Source: Agathobaculum sp. NTUH-O15-33 (GTDB taxonomy: Bacteria; Bacillota; Clostridia; Oscillospirales; Butyricicoccaceae). Taken from it: a stretch of DNA of 64,000 nt. A program made the position numbers and the translations under genes. Shown here one piece after another: positions 53,077 through 62,550 of the stretch (positions within the stretch are counted from its first letter, which is position 1; each line of letters begins with the position of its first letter). The stretch spans positions 930,001 to 994,000 of the forward strand of contig NZ_CP136187.1 of assembly GCF_033193315.1 (NCBI RefSeq), read 5' to 3'. The notes below the pieces were generated by a model, which made no database searches, was not told the origin of the DNA, and saw nothing but the letters and a program-made list of their open reading frames with translations.

Positions 53077-53147
53077 GGCGTGGTGAGGTCACCACGCCCT
53101 ACAAAATAGTGCAGCAGATGCCGTAGGGCGGCGTGACTCACGCCGCC
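53077..53147. repeat. Pair of divergent REP-like palindromes, family B
   Basis: First palindrome GGCGTGGTGA and complement (53077-53098) ends in CTAC (53099-53102); 20 bp later GTAG (53123-53126) opens a second palindrome GGCGGCGTGA and complement (53127-53147). The first is identical to the copy at 52444. Confidence 0.85.
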
Positions 53148-53185
53148 GCGCGTTTAATTGTTCGCGTCAGCGAACTTCCGAAAAT

Positions 53186-53221
53186 AGGGCCGCGTTGCAA
53201 CCGATTGTGCAACGCGGCCCT
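53186..53221 (-). terminator. Terminator of the MoxR/VWA cluster
   Basis: AGGGCCGCGTTGCA (53186-53199) with its exact complement (53208-53221); the minus-strand transcript continues as ATTTTC. Confidence 0.8.
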
Positions 53222-53225
53222 AGTC

Positions 53226-54731
53226 TTATATTTCGCTTTGCCGCGCGGCGGCGATGTTCTCCATGATCTTTTGGCGGGTATCGTCGAACAGCAGGCGGTC
53301 GTTATGCCGGTAGTAGGCTTCGCAGCCAAAGGTTTGAATCAACCAAGAGGTGAAGAAGTTCGCGGTCAGCTCGGTCGCGAAAAGGATGAGCTCCTGACTG
53401 TCGGGCAGGGCGTCGTTCAGAAAGGCGAACGCGGCTTCAATCTGGCGGCCCGCCTCGTGGGCAAGCTGCAAACGCTTTTCCGGTTCCGCGGCAAACAGCG
53501 CGCGCAGGCGGTCAAAGGCCGCGTCCGTGGGCACGCCTTCGGTGAGCAAGGTCTTTTGCGCGTTTTCCAGCCACGCGGCTTCGGCCAGCAGCGTGCGCTG
53601 CGCGTCCCGGTCGGCGGAGCCGGATTCGCGGCGGCGCTCGATGTGCGCCTGCTTTTCGGCAAGGTTCAGTTGAAGCGCGGCGGGCGCGGCCTGTTCCGCG
53701 TCGCGGATGCGCTGCAGCGTTTTGTGCAGCGCGTCGGTCAGCGCGTCCTGCCGGTAGGCTTCGCGCGCTGTTTCGGACAGGCGGGCGAGCAGCAGACCCA
53801 AAACGCCCAGCCGCTCGTCGAACGGGGCGGCGGCAAGCTCGGCGGCGCGCACCGGCTCGTAGGCGCCCGCTAGGATATCCTCTACCTTGTACACGCGGCG
53901 GTACTTCTCGTACAGCGCAAGGTAGTTGGCAAAATCGCCCGCGATGCGCGGCAGCTGGATATACTGCCCGATCACCTCGCGGTCGACCGGCAGGCCGAGC
54001 GATTCATAGGCGTAAAGCAGCTCGGAAAGGTCCTCCCAGCCGCGCGCGGTGGCGAATTGCAAGCCGTCCGCCGTGGTTTCGATGCGGTAAAAATGCTCCT
54101 TCCGAATTTCCAAATAGGAGATGACCGCCCCGTGCAGCCCGCGCCGGTAGGCGTATTCCTTCCAAACCCCGAAATCCTCGTTTACATCGATGCGCTTGAC
54201 GCGGTCGAGCGTGACCACGTCGAACTCGCGCACGGATTTATTGTATTCCGGCGGGTTGCCCGCCGCGACGACGACCCAGCCCTCGGGCAGCCGCTGGTTG
54301 CCGAAGGTCTTGCACTGTAAAAATTGCAGCATCATGGGCGTGAGCGTTTCCGAAATACAGTTGATCTCATCCAGAAACAAAATGCCCTCGCGGACGCCCG
54401 ACCGCTCGATCGAGCGGTAGACCGACGCGATGATCTCGCTCATCGTGTATTCGGTCACGGCGTATTCCCGCCCGCCGTAGGAGCGGTGCTCGATATAGGG
54501 CAGGCCGAGCGCGGACTGGCGCGTGTGGTGCGTGATCGTGTAGCACACAAGGCCGATGCCGGTCTCCTCCGCGATCTGCTCCATGATCTGCGTTTTGCCC
54601 ACGCCGGGCGGCCCCATCAGCAAAATGGGGCGCTGGCGCACCGGAGGGATGCGGTACTGCCCGAACGAATCGCGCGACAGATAGGCGCGGATGGCGTTTT
54701 TAATCTCTTCCTTGGCTCGTTTGATATTCAT
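53226..54731 (-). CDS. MoxR-type AAA+ ATPase
   Basis: 501 residues. Walker A GPPGVGKT (about 39-46), Walker B ILFLDEIN (about 115-122), sensor 1 AAGNPPEYN (about 154-162) and an arginine-finger region LDRVKR. The long C-terminal half (about 260-501) is helical and alanine-rich, without a known domain. MoxR ATPases work as chaperones with VWA-domain partners; the VWA gene lies directly upstream and overlaps by 4 bp (ATGA). Confidence 0.88.
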   Translation of the reverse strand: MNIKRAKEEIKNAIRAYLSRDSFGQYRIPPVRQRPILLMGPPGVGKTQIMEQIAEETGIGLVCYTITHHTRQSALGLPYIEHRSYGGREYAVTEYTMSEIIASVYRSIERSGVREGILFLDEINCISETLTPMMLQFLQCKTFGNQRLPEGWVVVAAGNPPEYNKSVREFDVVTLDRVKRIDVNEDFGVWKEYAYRRGLHGAVISYLEIRKEHFYRIETTADGLQFATARGWEDLSELLYAYESLGLPVDREVIGQYIQLPRIAGDFANYLALYEKYRRVYKVEDILAGAYEPVRAAELAAAPFDERLGVLGLLLARLSETAREAYRQDALTDALHKTLQRIRDAEQAAPAALQLNLAEKQAHIERRRESGSADRDAQRTLLAEAAWLENAQKTLLTEGVPTDAAFDRLRALFAAEPEKRLQLAHEAGRQIEAAFAFLNDALPDSQELILFATELTANFFTSWLIQTFGCEAYYRHNDRLLFDDTRQKIMENIAAARQSEI

Positions 54732-56041
54732 ATGGTTTCTTCCTCTGCGGGTAATATTTCATCTTCCGATAGCGTCACGCGGATGGCCCACGGCGGCAAA
54801 TGCTCGGGGTAGCAGCGGTCCCGCAGCATGACGAAGGCCGCGTCGTACGGCGGGCGTTTAGCGGGGTAAACACCCAGCCCGTCGGTAAAGTACAAAAGGC
54901 CGCGCAGGTGGCGGAACGCGCCTTCGGCCTGTAGCTTCGCCACGTGGTCGAACACGGGGCGGAAATCGGTGGCGCTGCCGCCGGCCAGTTCAAAATTTGC
55001 CATATAGTCCGCCAGTTCGTCCGCGCTCGTGACGCGCTTGTCCGCGCGCACCCGGTCGTCGCACTGCAAAATGCGCAGATTGACGCGGCGGAAAAAGCTT
55101 TCGCTGTCGCGCAGCATGGCGTAGGTGTAGGATAGAAACGCGCGCACCAGTTCGCCGGAGGTGGACATCGAGGTATCGATCGCAACGACAAAATCCTCGA
55201 TCCGGTGCGCTTCGCGCGTTTCCAGCGGCTCGATCAGCGGCATGTTGCCGTAGTGACGCAGGCCGTAGGCGTAATAGCCGTAATCGAACGCGTCCGGGTC
55301 GATCGAAACCTCCTCGCCCAGCACGGCGAAGCGATGCAGGAACGCGCGGTAATCGGTCTTTTCGCGGGTCTCTACCCGCAGCTGGTCGAGCACGGCTTCG
55401 CCGCCCGCGCCGGATGCGCTGAACACGGTTTCCATGCCGGTTTGCGTGCGCGCGGTGATCTGCTGCCAGCGCTCGTCCTGCCGGCGCTGCTCCTCGTCCT
55501 CGTTTTCGGCGTACCAAAGCGTGTGGTCGTCCTCATAAAATTCGCGGGCAAGGGTGGCGCGGTCGTATTCGGATAACGGGGCGCGGCGAAAGCGGCGGTA
55601 AATCGCTTCCGCGGTCAGCACCGGCATATCGCTTTGCAGGCTTTCATATAGGTTGCGCCGCCGCACGCTGTGCGTCAGCGGGGTTAGGCAGCGGTAACCC
55701 AGCCCGTCGATGATGCTTTCCACCGCGATATCGCAGCACAGGTCCCAAAGCGCCTCGTCGCGCCCCCGGCTTTTGCTGGGATGGCGCAGCAGGCAGTGCA
55801 GCGTTAGGTGCAGGTAGGCGCGGCAGACGAGCGAGCGGGCGCGCTCATACCGCCCCGCCAAATGCGCGCCGTTCAAAAACAGGCGCGCGCCGTCGGTCGC
55901 CAGCGTGGCGGTATTGTATTCCTCGCCGTGGCGCAGCGCGCCGAGCGCCGCGTCCAGAAAGGGCATGTTCAGGTACAGCTCGGCACGCGCCGTGGATAAT
56001 ATCTCGCGGCCGACCGCGTGCCAATTCGTTTGTTGCGCCAT
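54728..56041 (-). CDS. VWA-like protein (DUF2201/COG3864-type)
   Basis: 437 residues. The N-terminal half resembles the predicted metallopeptidase part of COG3864 proteins, but the site reads YLHLTLHCLLRHP, with Leu-Thr where HExxH would have Glu, so peptidase activity is doubtful. The C-terminal half is a VWA-like domain with a full MIDAS: DTSMS (about 291-295), Thr in GGSATDFRP, and Asp in YFTDGLG. Middle cog of the three-gene cluster. Confidence 0.82.
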   Translation of the reverse strand: MAQQTNWHAVGREILSTARAELYLNMPFLDAALGALRHGEEYNTATLATDGARLFLNGAHLAGRYERARSLVCRAYLHLTLHCLLRHPSKSRGRDEALWDLCCDIAVESIIDGLGYRCLTPLTHSVRRRNLYESLQSDMPVLTAEAIYRRFRRAPLSEYDRATLAREFYEDDHTLWYAENEDEEQRRQDERWQQITARTQTGMETVFSASGAGGEAVLDQLRVETREKTDYRAFLHRFAVLGEEVSIDPDAFDYGYYAYGLRHYGNMPLIEPLETREAHRIEDFVVAIDTSMSTSGELVRAFLSYTYAMLRDSESFFRRVNLRILQCDDRVRADKRVTSADELADYMANFELAGGSATDFRPVFDHVAKLQAEGAFRHLRGLLYFTDGLGVYPAKRPPYDAAFVMLRDRCYPEHLPPWAIRVTLSEDEILPAEEETI

Positions 56042-56056
56042 GCCTGCCGCACCTCC

Positions 56057-57031
56057 TTACAGCTCGAATGATTTGGTTTGCTCCGGCGCGCCCAGCCTGC
56101 CAAGCGCATCGAGCAGCAGGCCGAGCGCCTCGGTCTGCCCGCGCTGCCGCGCGCGGTCGCACGCGGCGGAAACCGCGTTAGGCCCCAGCGCGCCGCATTG
56201 CAGCAAAAAGGCGAGCGGTTCCGTGTCTCCGTTTTCGGCATAGGCAAGCGCGAGCGCGCCGCCGTGCGCGGCAAGGCAGGCGAAATAGCGTTCGCGCGCC
56301 CCTTCGCCCAGCGCGTAGGGAAAGCGCAGGCGGGTGAGCGCGACCCGCGCGGCCGCGTCGAACGCGTGCATGCGCAAAAGCCGTTCCAGCGCCGCGTCGT
56401 ACTGGTGAAACTGGATCGCGCCGCGCGTGAAGCACTGCCGGTAGGCATGGCCCGCGCCGCCGATGCGGTAGCGGAACACGTGGGGCGCGGACAGTTCCTC
56501 CAAATCCTCCACATACTCGGGGAAGATCAGGCGCGCTTTGCCGCCGTTTGCTAAATCCAAAGCGGCGGTGATTTCGCCCGCGTGTTCGCTGAGCAGCTTT
56601 TGCAGCAGGCTGGTTTCGCCGGAAAGAAAACGCAGGCGGATCAGCCGCAGCGCCGCGCAGTTCATCAGCGCGCCGCCGCCCAGCGTATCCGCCGCGTCGG
56701 TGAGCGAAAGCTCGGAAAGGCTCCGGCAATTAAAAAACGCATACGCGCCGATGCGGCGCAGGCCTTGCGGCAGCGTAATGCTATGGATGGCGGCGGCGTT
56801 GTGCACCGGCGCGGGCCCGCCGCAGGTAACGCGAACGGAAAACGCGTCCGCCGGGATCGCGGGCGCGCGCTCGGCCAGCGCGTAGTCGCCAAGCGCGACG
56901 ACCGGCTTGCCGAACAGCGCGTCCGGCAGCGTTACATGCTCGTCGCGCGTTTCACAGCGCAGCAGGCAAAGCCCGTCCGCTTGCTCGCGGCAGGTAAGCA
57001 GCAGATCGTTTTCTCCCGCAAGCTCCCGCAT
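56057..57031 (-). CDS. Leucine-rich-repeat (BspA-like) plus helical-repeat protein
   Basis: 324 residues. The first half contains short LRR_5-like units (IHSITLPQGLRRIGAYAFFNCRSL; LSLTDAADTLGGGALMNC), the second half ankyrin-like helix pairs (HGGALALAYAENGDTEPLAFLLQCGAL). Start ATG 57031 has GGAGGG 7 nt upstream; an earlier in-frame ATG at 57067 is ahead of this RBS. First gene of the minus-strand cluster, 15 bp before the VWA gene. Likely a protein-binding adaptor; function unknown. Confidence 0.7.
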   Translation of the reverse strand: MRELAGENDLLLTCREQADGLCLLRCETRDEHVTLPDALFGKPVVALGDYALAERAPAIPADAFSVRVTCGGPAPVHNAAAIHSITLPQGLRRIGAYAFFNCRSLSELSLTDAADTLGGGALMNCAALRLIRLRFLSGETSLLQKLLSEHAGEITAALDLANGGKARLIFPEYVEDLEELSAPHVFRYRIGGAGHAYRQCFTRGAIQFHQYDAALERLLRMHAFDAAARVALTRLRFPYALGEGARERYFACLAAHGGALALAYAENGDTEPLAFLLQCGALGPNAVSAACDRARQRGQTEALGLLLDALGRLGAPEQTKSFEL

Positions 57032-57093
57032 GGCGCAGCCCTCCTTCATTTTAAAAATGAATTTCATGCAGCTATAATAGCCGCTTTACGGTT

Positions 57094-57122
57094 ATTATAG
57101 CACGTCCCGCGGCGGCGTAAAA
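57094..57122 (-). promoter_or_regulatory. Promoter of the LRR/VWA/MoxR cluster
   Basis: Minus strand: TTTTAC (57117-57122), 17-bp spacer, TATAAT (57094-57099). Confidence 0.5.
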
Positions 57123-57228
57123 GCGAATCGCCGTATTTCCGGGGCGCGCCAAGACCGAATCAGCATAGTAGACAAGAAAGAGGAGAAAATATTATTAATA
57201 TTTATTATCAATAAATAAAGAAAATCAC

Positions 57229-57257
57229 TAGACAAAGCAGTAAAACGATGGTATACT
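57229..57257 (+). promoter_or_regulatory. Promoter of the desulfoferrodoxin gene
   Basis: TAGACA (57229-57234), 17-bp spacer, TATACT (57252-57257) with a TGG extension. The AT-rich tract just upstream (57188-57220) could hold a PerR-like site, but no exact consensus is seen. Confidence 0.65.
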
Positions 57258-57308
57258 TTAGGCATAAAGGAAATACCATGAACGAAACATATTTGGGAGG
57301 AAAAAACC

Positions 57309-57689
57309 ATGTGCGAAGTTAAGTTTTATAAATGCAGCCATTGCGGCAATCTGGTAGGGATGATCCATGACGCGGGCGTACCGATCGTCTGCTGTGGCGA
57401 GAAAATGACCGAGCTTGTTCCGGGTTCGGTGGACGCCGCCGCTGAAAAGCATGTGCCGGTCATCCGCGTGGAAGGCGATACGGTAACGGTATCCGTTGGT
57501 TCCGTGGCGCATCCGATGGCGGAGGAGCACTTCATTGAGTGGATTTATTTGCAGACCGAGCGCGGCGGCCAGCGCAAGTGCCTTGCGCCCGGCGAAGCGC
57601 CCGAAGCAACGTTTGCGCTTGCCGGAGAAAAGCCGGTTGCGGCGTATGCCTACTGCAACCTGCACGGCCTGTGGAAAGCGGACGTATAA
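57309..57689 (+). CDS. dfx: Desulfoferrodoxin (superoxide reductase)
   Basis: Cytosolic non-haem iron protein that reduces superoxide to peroxide without releasing oxygen, a typical anaerobe defence. Two sites are visible: the desulforedoxin-type FeCys4 centre (Cys9, Cys12, Cys28, Cys29) and the catalytic His4Cys centre (Glu47/His48 in EKHVP, His68, His74, Cys116, His119 in YCNLHG). 126 residues, normal. RBS GGGAGG 8 nt upstream. Stands alone with its own promoter and terminator. Confidence 0.95.
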   Translation: MCEVKFYKCSHCGNLVGMIHDAGVPIVCCGEKMTELVPGSVDAAAEKHVPVIRVEGDTVTVSVGSVAHPMAEEHFIEWIYLQTERGGQRKCLAPGEAPEATFALAGEKPVAAYAYCNLHGLWKADV

Positions 57690-57737
57690 CCGGAACATAA
57701 ACAAAAGAGCTTGTTTCGCAACAGGCTCAAGACAGAC

Positions 57738-57765
57738 AAAAAGACCGGCGAAAGCCGGTCTTTTT
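57738..57765 (+). terminator. Terminator of the desulfoferrodoxin gene
   Basis: AAAAAGACCGGC, GAAA loop, GCCGGTCTTTTT. Confidence 0.9.
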
Positions 57766-57935
57766 GCGTTTTCAGGCGCTCGCCGTATTCCATGTAAATG
57801 ACAAGCTCTGACCACGCCTCGGTAAAATCTGATGTCATCATTATTCTGGATCGGACCAATATTAGGAATCCGTAGCCAATGTCATTTGGTGAAGCATAGC
57901 TGGCTCCTAAACGACGTAGCACCACCCATTGGCCT

Positions 57936-58270
57936 CCCCCCAACGAGGGCATATGCGTAAACTTAAGCAGCGTATGCATAGCGCGCTCTTTGGGCTTCCC
58001 CCGACGAGGCATAAGCGTAAACTTAAGCTGCGCGCGCGATCTGGCCTTCCCCCCACGAGGGGAAGGTGGCGCGCGCCGCAGGCGCGTGACGAAAGGGGGG
58101 CGTAAGGAATTGCGCTCTTTAAGGCAGCCACGCACATCAATGCTGCCAATTCATGCGCCCCCCATCAGACCCGCGCTTCGCGCGGCCCAGCTTCCCCTCG
58201 TCGGGGGAAGCCCGAAGGGCGCTCTGTGCGCGCGCAGCTTAAGTTTACGCATATGCCTCGTCGGGGGGAG
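57936..58270. repeat. Clustered GC-rich repeats between desulfoferrodoxin and phosphoketolase
   Basis: The unit GCGTAAACTTAAGC with a CCCCGACGAGG flank occurs twice in direct orientation (about 57936-57968 and 57998-58037) and once inverted (about 58228-58270). Between them CTTCCCC/GGGGAAG hairpins and long inverted matches (57986-58010 with 58192-58216) repeat. No ORF of the roughly 670-bp gap (57690-58357) is supported. Confidence 0.7.
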
Positions 58271-58357
58271 CCTATGGGACGTTTGCCACGTATTTACCAT
58301 TAGTTTGCCCTGAACGAAATGGCATTGAATCCATCCCTTTGGTTTTTGGGTTATGGC

Positions 58358-60739
58358 TTACTGCCATTTCCAGTCGCGGACCTCGGGCAGGTCAAGGCCG
58401 TACTCGTGGATATACTGCTTGTGCTCCACAAGCTTGTCGCTCATCCGTTGGTGCAGATACGCGCCCCGGTTGCCAAGCTGCGGCAGGCGGAGCAGAGCGT
58501 CCTGCACCAGATGGAAGCGATCCAGATCGTTCTGCACGCGCATGTCGAAGGGCGTGGTGATCGTGCCCTCTTCTTTATAACCGCGCACGTGCAGGTGCCG
58601 GTTGTGGCGGCGGTAGGTCAGCTCGTGCACCAGCGTCGCGTAGCCGTGGAAGGCAAAGATAATGGGCTTGTCGCGCGTGAACAGCATGTCGTATTCCGCG
58701 TCGGACAGGCCGTGCGGGTGCTCGGCCTTGGGCTGCAATTTCATCAGGTCTACCACGTTGACCACGCGCACCTTGATATCAGGCAGGCTTTCCCGCAGGA
58801 TGGAGACCGCCGCGAGCGTTTCCAGCGTCGGCGTTTCGCCGCAGCAGGCCATGACCACGTCGGGCTCGCCGCCCTGATCGTTCGAGGCCCATTCCCAAAT
58901 GCCGATGCCCTGCGTGCAGTGCTTGACGGCCTGCTCCATGGTCAGCCATTGCGGGCGCGGGTGCTTGGAGGCAACGATTACGTTGACATAGTTGCGGCTG
59001 CGGATGCAGTGGTCGAAGCAAGAAAGCAGGCAGTTGCCGTCCGGCGGCAGGTATAGGCGCACCACATCGGCCTTTTTGTTGGCGATATGATCTAGGAAGC
59101 CGGGGTCCTGATGGGTAAAGCCGTTGTGATCCTGCTGCCATACGTTGGAGGCGAGGATCAGGTTCAGCGAAGCGATCTTCTGCCGCCAAGGCAGCTCGCT
59201 GCACACCTTGAGCCACTTGGCGTGCTGGGCGGCCATCGAATCGATGATGCGGATGAACGCCTCGTAGCTGGCGAAAAAGCCGTGGCGGCCGGTCAGCAGA
59301 TAACCCTCCAGCCAGCCCTCGCACAAATGCTCGGACAGCATGGAATCCATGATGCGGCCGTCCCGCGCGAGAAATTCGTCCGAGGGCAGGGTTTCCGCGT
59401 TCCACACGCGGTTTGATACCTCGAACGCGGCGGTCAGCCGGTTGGAAGCGGTCTCATCCGGGCCGAACACGCGGAAGTTGCGGCTCTCCTCGTTCAGTTT
59501 GAGGATATCCCGCACGAACTTGCCCATTTCGAGCATATCCTGTCCTTCGACCGCGCCGGGCGCGGGCACCGAAATTTCATAATCGCGGAAATCGGGCAGG
59601 CGAAGCTGACGCAGCAGCAGGCCGCCGTTCGCGTGCGGGTTGGAGCCGATGCGCTTGAGCCCGGTAGGAGCGAGGGCGCGCAGCGCGGGGATCAAACGGC
59701 CCGCTTCGTCGAACAGCTCTTCCGGCCGGTAGCTGTGCAGCCAAGCGTTCAGCATTTCCAAATGCTCGGGGCGATCCATCATGATCGGCACCTGATGGGC
59801 GCGGAAGCTGTTTTCGATCATTTTGCCGTCCACTTCCTTGGGGCCGGTCCAGCCCTTGGGCGTGCGCAGCACGATCATCGGCCAGACCGGGCGCGAAGCG
59901 TCGCCGGTTTCGCGGGCGTGCTTCTGGATGGCGAGGATCTCCTCGATTACCTGATCCATGGTCTCGGCCATTTTCCGGTGCATGATCATCGGGTCGTCGC
60001 CCTCGACGAAGTACGGCTTCCAGCCGCAGCCCTCGAAGAATTTCCGCACCTCGTCATGCGAAATGCGTGAAAACACCGTGGGGTTGGCGATCTTGTAGCC
60101 GTTTAAATGCAAAATGGGCAGCACGGCGCCGTCCGTGATGGGGTTTAAGAACTTGTTGGAGTGCCACGAGGTCGCGAGCGGGCCGGTCTCGGCCTCGCCG
60201 TCGCCCACGGTCACGGCCGCGATCAAATCCGGGTTGTCGAACACCGCGCCGAAGGCGTGCGCCACGCCGTAGCCGAGCTCGCCGCCCTCGTTGATCGAAC
60301 CGGGCGTTTCGGGCGCGACATGGCTCGCGATGCCGCCGGGGAAGGAGAACTGCTTGAACAGGCGGCGCATGCCCTCCGTATCCTCGCTGATGTTGGGGTA
60401 AACCTCGCTATAGGTGCCCTCCAAATAGGTGTTGGCAACGAAGAAGTTGCCGCCGTGGCCCGGGCCGGACAAAAGGATCATATCAAGGTCGTAGCGCTTG
60501 ATCTCGCGGTTCAAGTGCACGTACACAAAGTTTTGCCCGGGCACGGTGCCCCAGTGGCCCACGATCTTCTTTTTGATATGCGTGGGCTTTAACGGCTCGC
60601 GCAAAAGCGGATTGTCCAGCAGATAAAGCTGGCCCGCGGCAAGGTAGTTGGCGGCGCGCCAATAGGCGTCCATCTTTTGTAAAAGCGAATCGGTCAGCGC
60701 GCCCTTTTCCTCGCATGGGGTAGGGTCGGTCAGCGTCAT
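58358..60739 (-). CDS. xfp: Xylulose-5-phosphate/fructose-6-phosphate phosphoketolase
   Basis: Thiamine-diphosphate enzyme that cleaves xylulose 5-phosphate (or fructose 6-phosphate) with phosphate to acetyl phosphate plus a sugar phosphate. Family landmarks: [33 protein letters not shown], the ThDP motif [16 protein letters not shown] (about 187-202) and [16 protein letters not shown] (about 549-564). 793 residues, full length. The start ATG 60739 is preceded by AAAGGAG. It is monocistronic with a divergent xylose-type transporter beside it, in keeping with pentose use. Confidence 0.95.
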   Translation of the reverse strand: MTLTDPTPCEEKGALTDSLLQKMDAYWRAANYLAAGQLYLLDNPLLREPLKPTHIKKKIVGHWGTVPGQNFVYVHLNREIKRYDLDMILLSGPGHGGNFFVANTYLEGTYSEVYPNISEDTEGMRRLFKQFSFPGGIASHVAPETPGSINEGGELGYGVAHAFGAVFDNPDLIAAVTVGDGEAETGPLATSWHSNKFLNPITDGAVLPILHLNGYKIANPTVFSRISHDEVRKFFEGCGWKPYFVEGDDPMIMHRKMAETMDQVIEEILAIQKHARETGDASRPVWPMIVLRTPKGWTGPKEVDGKMIENSFRAHQVPIMMDRPEHLEMLNAWLHSYRPEELFDEAGRLIPALRALAPTGLKRIGSNPHANGGLLLRQLRLPDFRDYEISVPAPGAVEGQDMLEMGKFVRDILKLNEESRNFRVFGPDETASNRLTAAFEVSNRVWNAETLPSDEFLARDGRIMDSMLSEHLCEGWLEGYLLTGRHGFFASYEAFIRIIDSMAAQHAKWLKVCSELPWRQKIASLNLILASNVWQQDHNGFTHQDPGFLDHIANKKADVVRLYLPPDGNCLLSCFDHCIRSRNYVNVIVASKHPRPQWLTMEQAVKHCTQGIGIWEWASNDQGGEPDVVMACCGETPTLETLAAVSILRESLPDIKVRVVNVVDLMKLQPKAEHPHGLSDAEYDMLFTRDKPIIFAFHGYATLVHELTYRRHNRHLHVRGYKEEGTITTPFDMRVQNDLDRFHLVQDALLRLPQLGNRGAYLHQRMSDKLVEHKQYIHEYGLDLPEVRDWKWQ

Positions 60740-60791
60740 AGTATTGCTCCTTTCAGCAGTAGGTCCTGTTGGGGTTTTCTCTTCTGCGTTT

Positions 60792-60820
60792 ATTGTACGC
60801 CGTCGTGTCGCGCACTACAA
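60792..60820 (-). promoter_or_regulatory. Promoter of the phosphoketolase gene
   Basis: Minus strand: TTGTAG (60815-60820), 17-bp spacer, TACAAT (60792-60797). Confidence 0.55.
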
Positions 60821-61276
60821 GGGATGAATTGTTAAATTTTTAGCAAATCATGTGATTGGGTCAAAAAAGGCCCATGCAAGGCAAAAACGCCTTTTTTCAG
60901 GCAAAATTAACCCCTATTTCGTTATTTGTACAAAAAATAAAGTCGTTTTTGTGCGAAATGACTAATAAAAGTTGATGTGTTTTGAGCATGTTTGGTTAAA
61001 TCGCAAGAATCGTAATAAAACGTTTAAAAAATGCCGCGCGGGTGAGCAAAACGGTACCGAACACCGCAAGAAAAGTATAGCGAAATCGAAGGAAAGTGAG
61101 ATATAATTAGCTCACAAAATGAATCGCTGAAACGCAGAAATATACAAAATGAGGCAATAATATGAATATTTTTGGGTTTTAAAAAGCGATGAGCATCCCC
61201 TCGGGCAAGTGCGCCCTTTTCTAGGTGTAGACCGTAATGAGGCGGTTTATGATACACATTTTAAGGAGGATGAAAA
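60821..61276. other. Divergent regulatory region of phosphoketolase and sugar transporter
   Basis: AT-rich, no supported ORF. An AAAAAAGGC/GCCTTTTTT stem (about 60865-60897) lies near the phosphoketolase side, and the transporter promoter region near 61100; the last 160 bp would be the transporter leader. Confidence 0.45.
61096..61115 (+). promoter_or_regulatory. Operator-like palindrome over a -10 box
   Basis: GTGAG, 10 bp, CTCAC, with TATAAT (61102-61107) in the centre. The matching -35 is poor. A repressor here would block the sugar-binding-protein promoter. Confidence 0.45.
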
Positions 61277-62407
61277 ATGAAGAAGAGGTTACTGGCCATG
61301 TTGATGGCGGGCGCTATGGCGCTTTCCCTAACTGCGTGTGCAGGCACCACCACCGGTAGCGATGCGGGCGGCGGCGACGAACCCTCGGACAGCTCGGCGT
61401 CGGGCGGCGAGACCAAGGATATCAAGGATATCGTCGTCGGTCTTTCCGTAGGCAACACCACGGAGGAACGCTGGAACCGCGAAATCCAGATGTTCGAGAA
61501 TTACGCGAGCGACAAGGGCTTTACCCTGAACACCCAAATCGCCAACAACGACGCTAACAAGCAGGTTTCCCAGTGCGAAAACCTGATCAATCAGGGCGTT
61601 GACGTGCTGATCGTACAATCGCTGGACGCGGAAGCCGCGGGCCCGATCGTTGACGCCGCGCACGACGCGGGCATCAAGGTCATCGCGTACGACCGGTTTA
61701 TCATGAACTCCGATCTGGATTACTACATCACCTTCGACTCCTACAAGGTCGGTAAGGTAGAGGCTGAATTCGTCGTCAAGGAAGCGCCGAAGGGCAACTA
61801 CATCTGGCTGAAGGGCGCGCCGGAAGACAACAACGCGCACCTTGTCGCACAGGGTCAGGAAGACGTTCTCAAGCCGTACATCGATTCCGGCGACATTAAG
61901 ATCGTGCTGGACCAGTGGTGCAAGGGCTGGGATCCGAACGAAGCCCTCAAGCATGCGGAAAACGGCCTGACCATGGCCAACAACGACGTACAGGGCGTTA
62001 TCGCCTCGAACGACGGCACCTGCGGCGGCGCGGTACAGGCGCTTGCGGCGCAAGGCCTTGCGGGCAAGGTTCCGATCTGCGGACAGGACGCCGACCTCGC
62101 GGCTTGCCAGAGAATCGTGGAAGGCACCCAGACCGGCACCGTTTATAAGCCGCTGGCTCCGCTGAATCAGGCTGCTTGCGAACTGGCTGTCGCCATCGCC
62201 ACCGGCGCGGACCCGATGAGCGGCGTTGATTCGAGCCTTGGCACTTGGACCAAGCTGAACAACAACCAGAAGGATGTCGATTCTTTCACGGTAGACGTAG
62301 AAGCGGTTAACAAGGACAACATCTACGACATTATCGTAAAGCGCGACGGTTTCCATACGCTTGAGGAAGTTTACGCGAACATCCCCAAGGATCAGTGGCC
62401 GGCGTAA
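61277..62407 (+). CDS. Sugar-binding lipoprotein, XylF/ChvE type
   Basis: 376 residues with lipobox SLTAC (Cys21), a Gly/Ser linker and a periplasmic-binding domain of the xylose/ChvE cluster: VVGLSVGNTTEERWNREIQM, VIAYDRFIMNSDLDYYITFD (about 135-154), GVIASNDGTCGGAVQALAAQ, VPICGQDADLAACQRI. Ligand is probably xylose, glucose or arabinose; the neighbouring phosphoketolase favours a pentose. AAGGAGG 8 nt before ATG. Followed by the ATPase gene. Confidence 0.88.
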   Translation: MKKRLLAMLMAGAMALSLTACAGTTTGSDAGGGDEPSDSSASGGETKDIKDIVVGLSVGNTTEERWNREIQMFENYASDKGFTLNTQIANNDANKQVSQCENLINQGVDVLIVQSLDAEAAGPIVDAAHDAGIKVIAYDRFIMNSDLDYYITFDSYKVGKVEAEFVVKEAPKGNYIWLKGAPEDNNAHLVAQGQEDVLKPYIDSGDIKIVLDQWCKGWDPNEALKHAENGLTMANNDVQGVIASNDGTCGGAVQALAAQGLAGKVPICGQDADLAACQRIVEGTQTGTVYKPLAPLNQAACELAVAIATGADPMSGVDSSLGTWTKLNNNQKDVDSFTVDVEAVNKDNIYDIIVKRDGFHTLEEVYANIPKDQWPA

Positions 62408-62436
62408 TCTCTACGTAAGGGCGACTAAAACAAAGT

Positions 62437-62487
62437 AGAGTGCGGGGTGCACGGCTGCGACGCGCAACCATGTGCCCCGCTCTTTTT
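62437..62487 (+). terminator. Hairpin between binding-protein and ATPase genes
   Basis: GCGGGG and GCAC pair with GTGC and CCCGC (with a bulge), followed by TCTTTTTCCC. Such partial terminators commonly lower expression of the genes behind an abundant binding protein. Confidence 0.7.
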
Positions 62488-62550
62488 CCCAAAAGAACTC
62501 CGCGCCCTTCGCGGAGACAGGACGTATTTTGTGAATTTGGGGGTGTTACT

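Noticed and set aside
57650..58135. 161-codon minus-strand ORF between dfx and xfp
   Set aside because: Runs through the dfx terminator and repeat units; no RBS and no similarity recognised.
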